A stretch of 64,000 bases of DNA from Prevotellaceae bacterium (GTDB lineage: Bacteria; Bacteroidota; Bacteroidia; Bacteroidales; Bacteroidaceae), in the NCBI GenBank assembly GCA_030531085.1, contig JAUNOM010000004.1, forward strand, positions 48,056 to 112,055, given 5' to 3'. Made by a program: the position numbers and the translations under genes. A model generated the notes under the pieces. The model searched no databases. It saw nothing but the letters and a program-made list of their open reading frames with translations, and was not told where the DNA came from. Of this stretch, positions 62,982 to 64,000 are shown piece by piece; positions within the stretch are counted from its first letter, which is position 1, and each line of letters starts with the position of its first letter.

Positions 62982-63716
62982 TTAATCGTTCTTAGAACCG
63001 AAGATGCGCAGCATATAGATGAAAAGGTTGATGAAGTCGAGGTAAAGCGTCAGCGCTCCGATAAGGGCCAGCTTCTGCGCGCTCTCGTCATACACATCCT
63101 GCTCTGCCAGCATCATCTTTATCTTCTGGGAGTCGTAGGCTGTAAGGCCGACGAAGATGAGCACGCCGATGTAGCTGATGATGGTCTGCATACCCGTTGA
63201 GCCCACGAAGATGTTCACCACCGTGGCGATGACAAGACCTATCAGCGCCATGAACAGGATGCGCCCCATGGAGGAGAGGTCCTTGTTTGTGGTGTAGCCG
63301 ATGAGCGCCATGGCGCCGAAGGTGCCGGCCGTGATGAAGAACACCTGCCCTATGCTCTGCATGGTGTACAGCAGGAAGATACTGGACAGCACCGCGCCGT
63401 TAATCACGCTGTACGCCACGAACATCAGTGTTGCTGTTGACAGGCTGATGCGGTTCAGCATACCGGAGATGCCGAAAACAAGCGCGAACTCTGCGATGAC
63501 AAGTCCCCAGAACACCAGCCTGTTGCCGAATATCATGGCAAGAATGTCAGGAGAGGTGGCGACTCCGTATGCCGTGACGCCAGTGATGGCCATGGCAAGT
63601 GTCATCCAGAGATATACTTTGCGCATAAGGGCGGGGAAAGTCACTGAAGGGGTAAAACTGCGGCGTGATGTGCCTTCGGCCTCATTCACCATACGATCAA
63701 AATCTTTGTATTCCAT
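62982..63716 (-). CDS. Bax inhibitor-1 / YccA family membrane protein
   Basis: The 244-residue protein has an N-terminal cytosolic tail, MEYKDFDRMVNEAEGTSRRS, and seven hydrophobic helices. The family signature includes VYLWMTLAMAITGVTAYGVA and LIFVGLTAYDSQKIKMM. Family members act as pH-sensitive calcium leak channels or modulators of membrane protease FtsH; the role here is not known. The gene starts the leftward run BI-1, fkp, GSCFA, birA, pyrH, nucleoside kinase. TATGTTTG on the minus strand (63760-63767) is a candidate -7 box without a good -33 box. Confidence 0.93.
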   Translation of the reverse strand: MEYKDFDRMVNEAEGTSRRSFTPSVTFPALMRKVYLWMTLAMAITGVTAYGVATSPDILAMIFGNRLVFWGLVIAEFALVFGISGMLNRISLSTATLMFVAYSVINGAVLSSIFLLYTMQSIGQVFFITAGTFGAMALIGYTTNKDLSSMGRILFMALIGLVIATVVNIFVGSTGMQTIISYIGVLIFVGLTAYDSQKIKMMLAEQDVYDESAQKLALIGALTLYLDFINLFIYMLRIFGSKND

Positions 63717-63759
63717 ACGTTCATTAATTATGTTTATATTTAAATTAACGTTAATTTCG

Positions 63760-63767
63760 CAAACATA
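63760..63767 (-). promoter_or_regulatory. Possible -7 box upstream of the BI-1 gene
   Basis: TATGTTTG fits TAnnTTTG; the region 19-20 bases further upstream has no TTTG. It gives a leader of about 35 bases. Confidence 0.4.
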
Positions 63768-63832
63768 TTATATGCCAAATGATAAAAGTGCCATTTTGTC
63801 GTTGGCGGATGCGCTCTGTGCGCGGTGCGTAT

Positions 63833-63874
63833 GCTATATATAAATAAGGTACGCGTACATATATTATATATGGG
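63833..63874. repeat. GTACGCGTAC-centred palindrome, copy B
   Basis: The core AGGTACGCGTACATATA and the right-side TATATATGGGCG match copy A at 34.5 kb closely. Arms extend about 21 bases each, with more mismatches than copy A. It is followed about 38 bases later by the 21-bp array. Confidence 0.85.
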
Positions 63875-63912
63875 CGTGCATTGACAGTGAGAACGCCGTG
63901 TGTGCAGTCGCC

Positions 63913-64000
63913 GCGCCGCACCTTTTTTCTCTGCGGCCGATGGGTTCCTAAAAATGGATGATAGATTTTTTTCTGCGGACGTTAGATTTTTTTCTGCGGA
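63913..64000. repeat. 21-bp-period T-tract tandem array, array B (runs off the window)
   Basis: Units begin at 63913, 63934, 63955, 63976 and 63997. The first two are degenerate. The third is TGGATGATAGA-T7-CTG, the fourth CGGACGTTAGA-T7-CTG, identical to the first unit of array A, and the fifth starts CGGA at the window edge. Units become more regular toward the right edge, so the array probably continues. Confidence 0.88.

Noticed and set aside
55980-63716. G/C-rich right segment as a horizontally acquired island
   Set aside because: It holds conserved housekeeping genes, with no integrase, tRNA attachment site or mobile genes.
1-64000. tRNA genes, rRNA genes, IS elements, integrases or phage genes
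   Set aside because: I looked for cloverleaf ends, TΨC arms and transposase or integrase motifs; apart from the tmRNA none was recognised by eye. A tRNAscan/Infernal run would be decisive.

Overview
The window looks like chromosomal DNA of a Bacteroidales bacterium, most likely a Prevotella-type (Prevotellaceae) organism. Evidence seen directly: at least ten intergenic promoters fit the Bacteroidetes sigma pattern TTTG-N19/20-TAnnTTTG; Shine-Dalgarno sequences are scarce; the tmRNA encodes a GETKYALAA tag; there is a fused fucokinase/GDP-fucose pyrophosphorylase, a Bacteroidetes-type omega subunit, a type IX secretion-associated DUF5103 protein, a TonB-dependent receptor and a PGAM-like putative homoserine kinase in the thr operon. 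No rRNA, tRNA, IS element, CRISPR array or prophage was seen; tmRNA is the only structural RNA gene found.

Layout. 1-1786 (+): the 3' end of htpG and a DUF5103 protein. 1858-13705 (-): RNase G, a 29-residue bL38/COX24-like protein, HU, cytidine deaminase, a beta-helix lipoprotein, TilS, an RlmI-type methyltransferase, a DEDD exonuclease, an M48 protease, LemA and a secreted GH43 arabinanase. Divergent from the last is a GH51 arabinofuranosidase (13963-15981), making a two-gene arabinan module without SusC/D. A 775-base gene-free stretch with palindromic repeats follows, then a degenerate AAA_14/DUF4143 ATPase and a large pyruvate:ferredoxin oxidoreductase. 21.8-23.6 kb: nitroreductase, cupin and ZIP transporter. 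23.6-26.5 kb (-): TrmN6 and UvrB. 26.7-33.9 kb (+): BamD, RpoZ, DUF4293, a SUMF1-type lipoprotein, GdhA, and a receiver/PPDK-N protein lacking the other halves of PEP synthase.

34.0-45.9 kb (-): tmRNA, ComF, a DUF2442-HTH/DUF4160 pair, MnmE, a nucleoside phosphorylase, DUF486, a fused NfnAB-like oxidoreductase, SerS, an AlkD-like protein and a TonB receptor. 46.2-53.1 kb (+): the threonine operon (aspartokinase-homoserine dehydrogenase, PGAM-like kinase, threonine synthase) followed by RF3. 53.2-63.7 kb (-): AlaS, a TGS-nucleoside kinase, UMP kinase, BirA, a GSCFA protein, Fkp and a BI-1 membrane protein. The last 8 kb are visibly richer in G/C at third codon positions than the first 30 kb.

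How the genes fit together: NifJ, the NfnAB-like fusion and GdhA link pyruvate oxidation, ferredoxin/NADPH exchange and ammonium assimilation in an anaerobe. The arabinan pair indicates plant-polysaccharide use. Fkp indicates salvage of fucose for surface glycans. The least explained parts are (1) a composite repeat, a palindrome centred on GTACGCGTAC followed by a 21-bp-period T-tract array, present near 34.5 kb and at the right edge, with a palindrome-only copy at 55.9 kb; (2) a second palindromic family built on TGTAATCTCTATC at 16.3 kb and 50.0 kb; (3) the receiver/PPDK-N protein; (4) the DUF4160/DUF2442-HTH pair.
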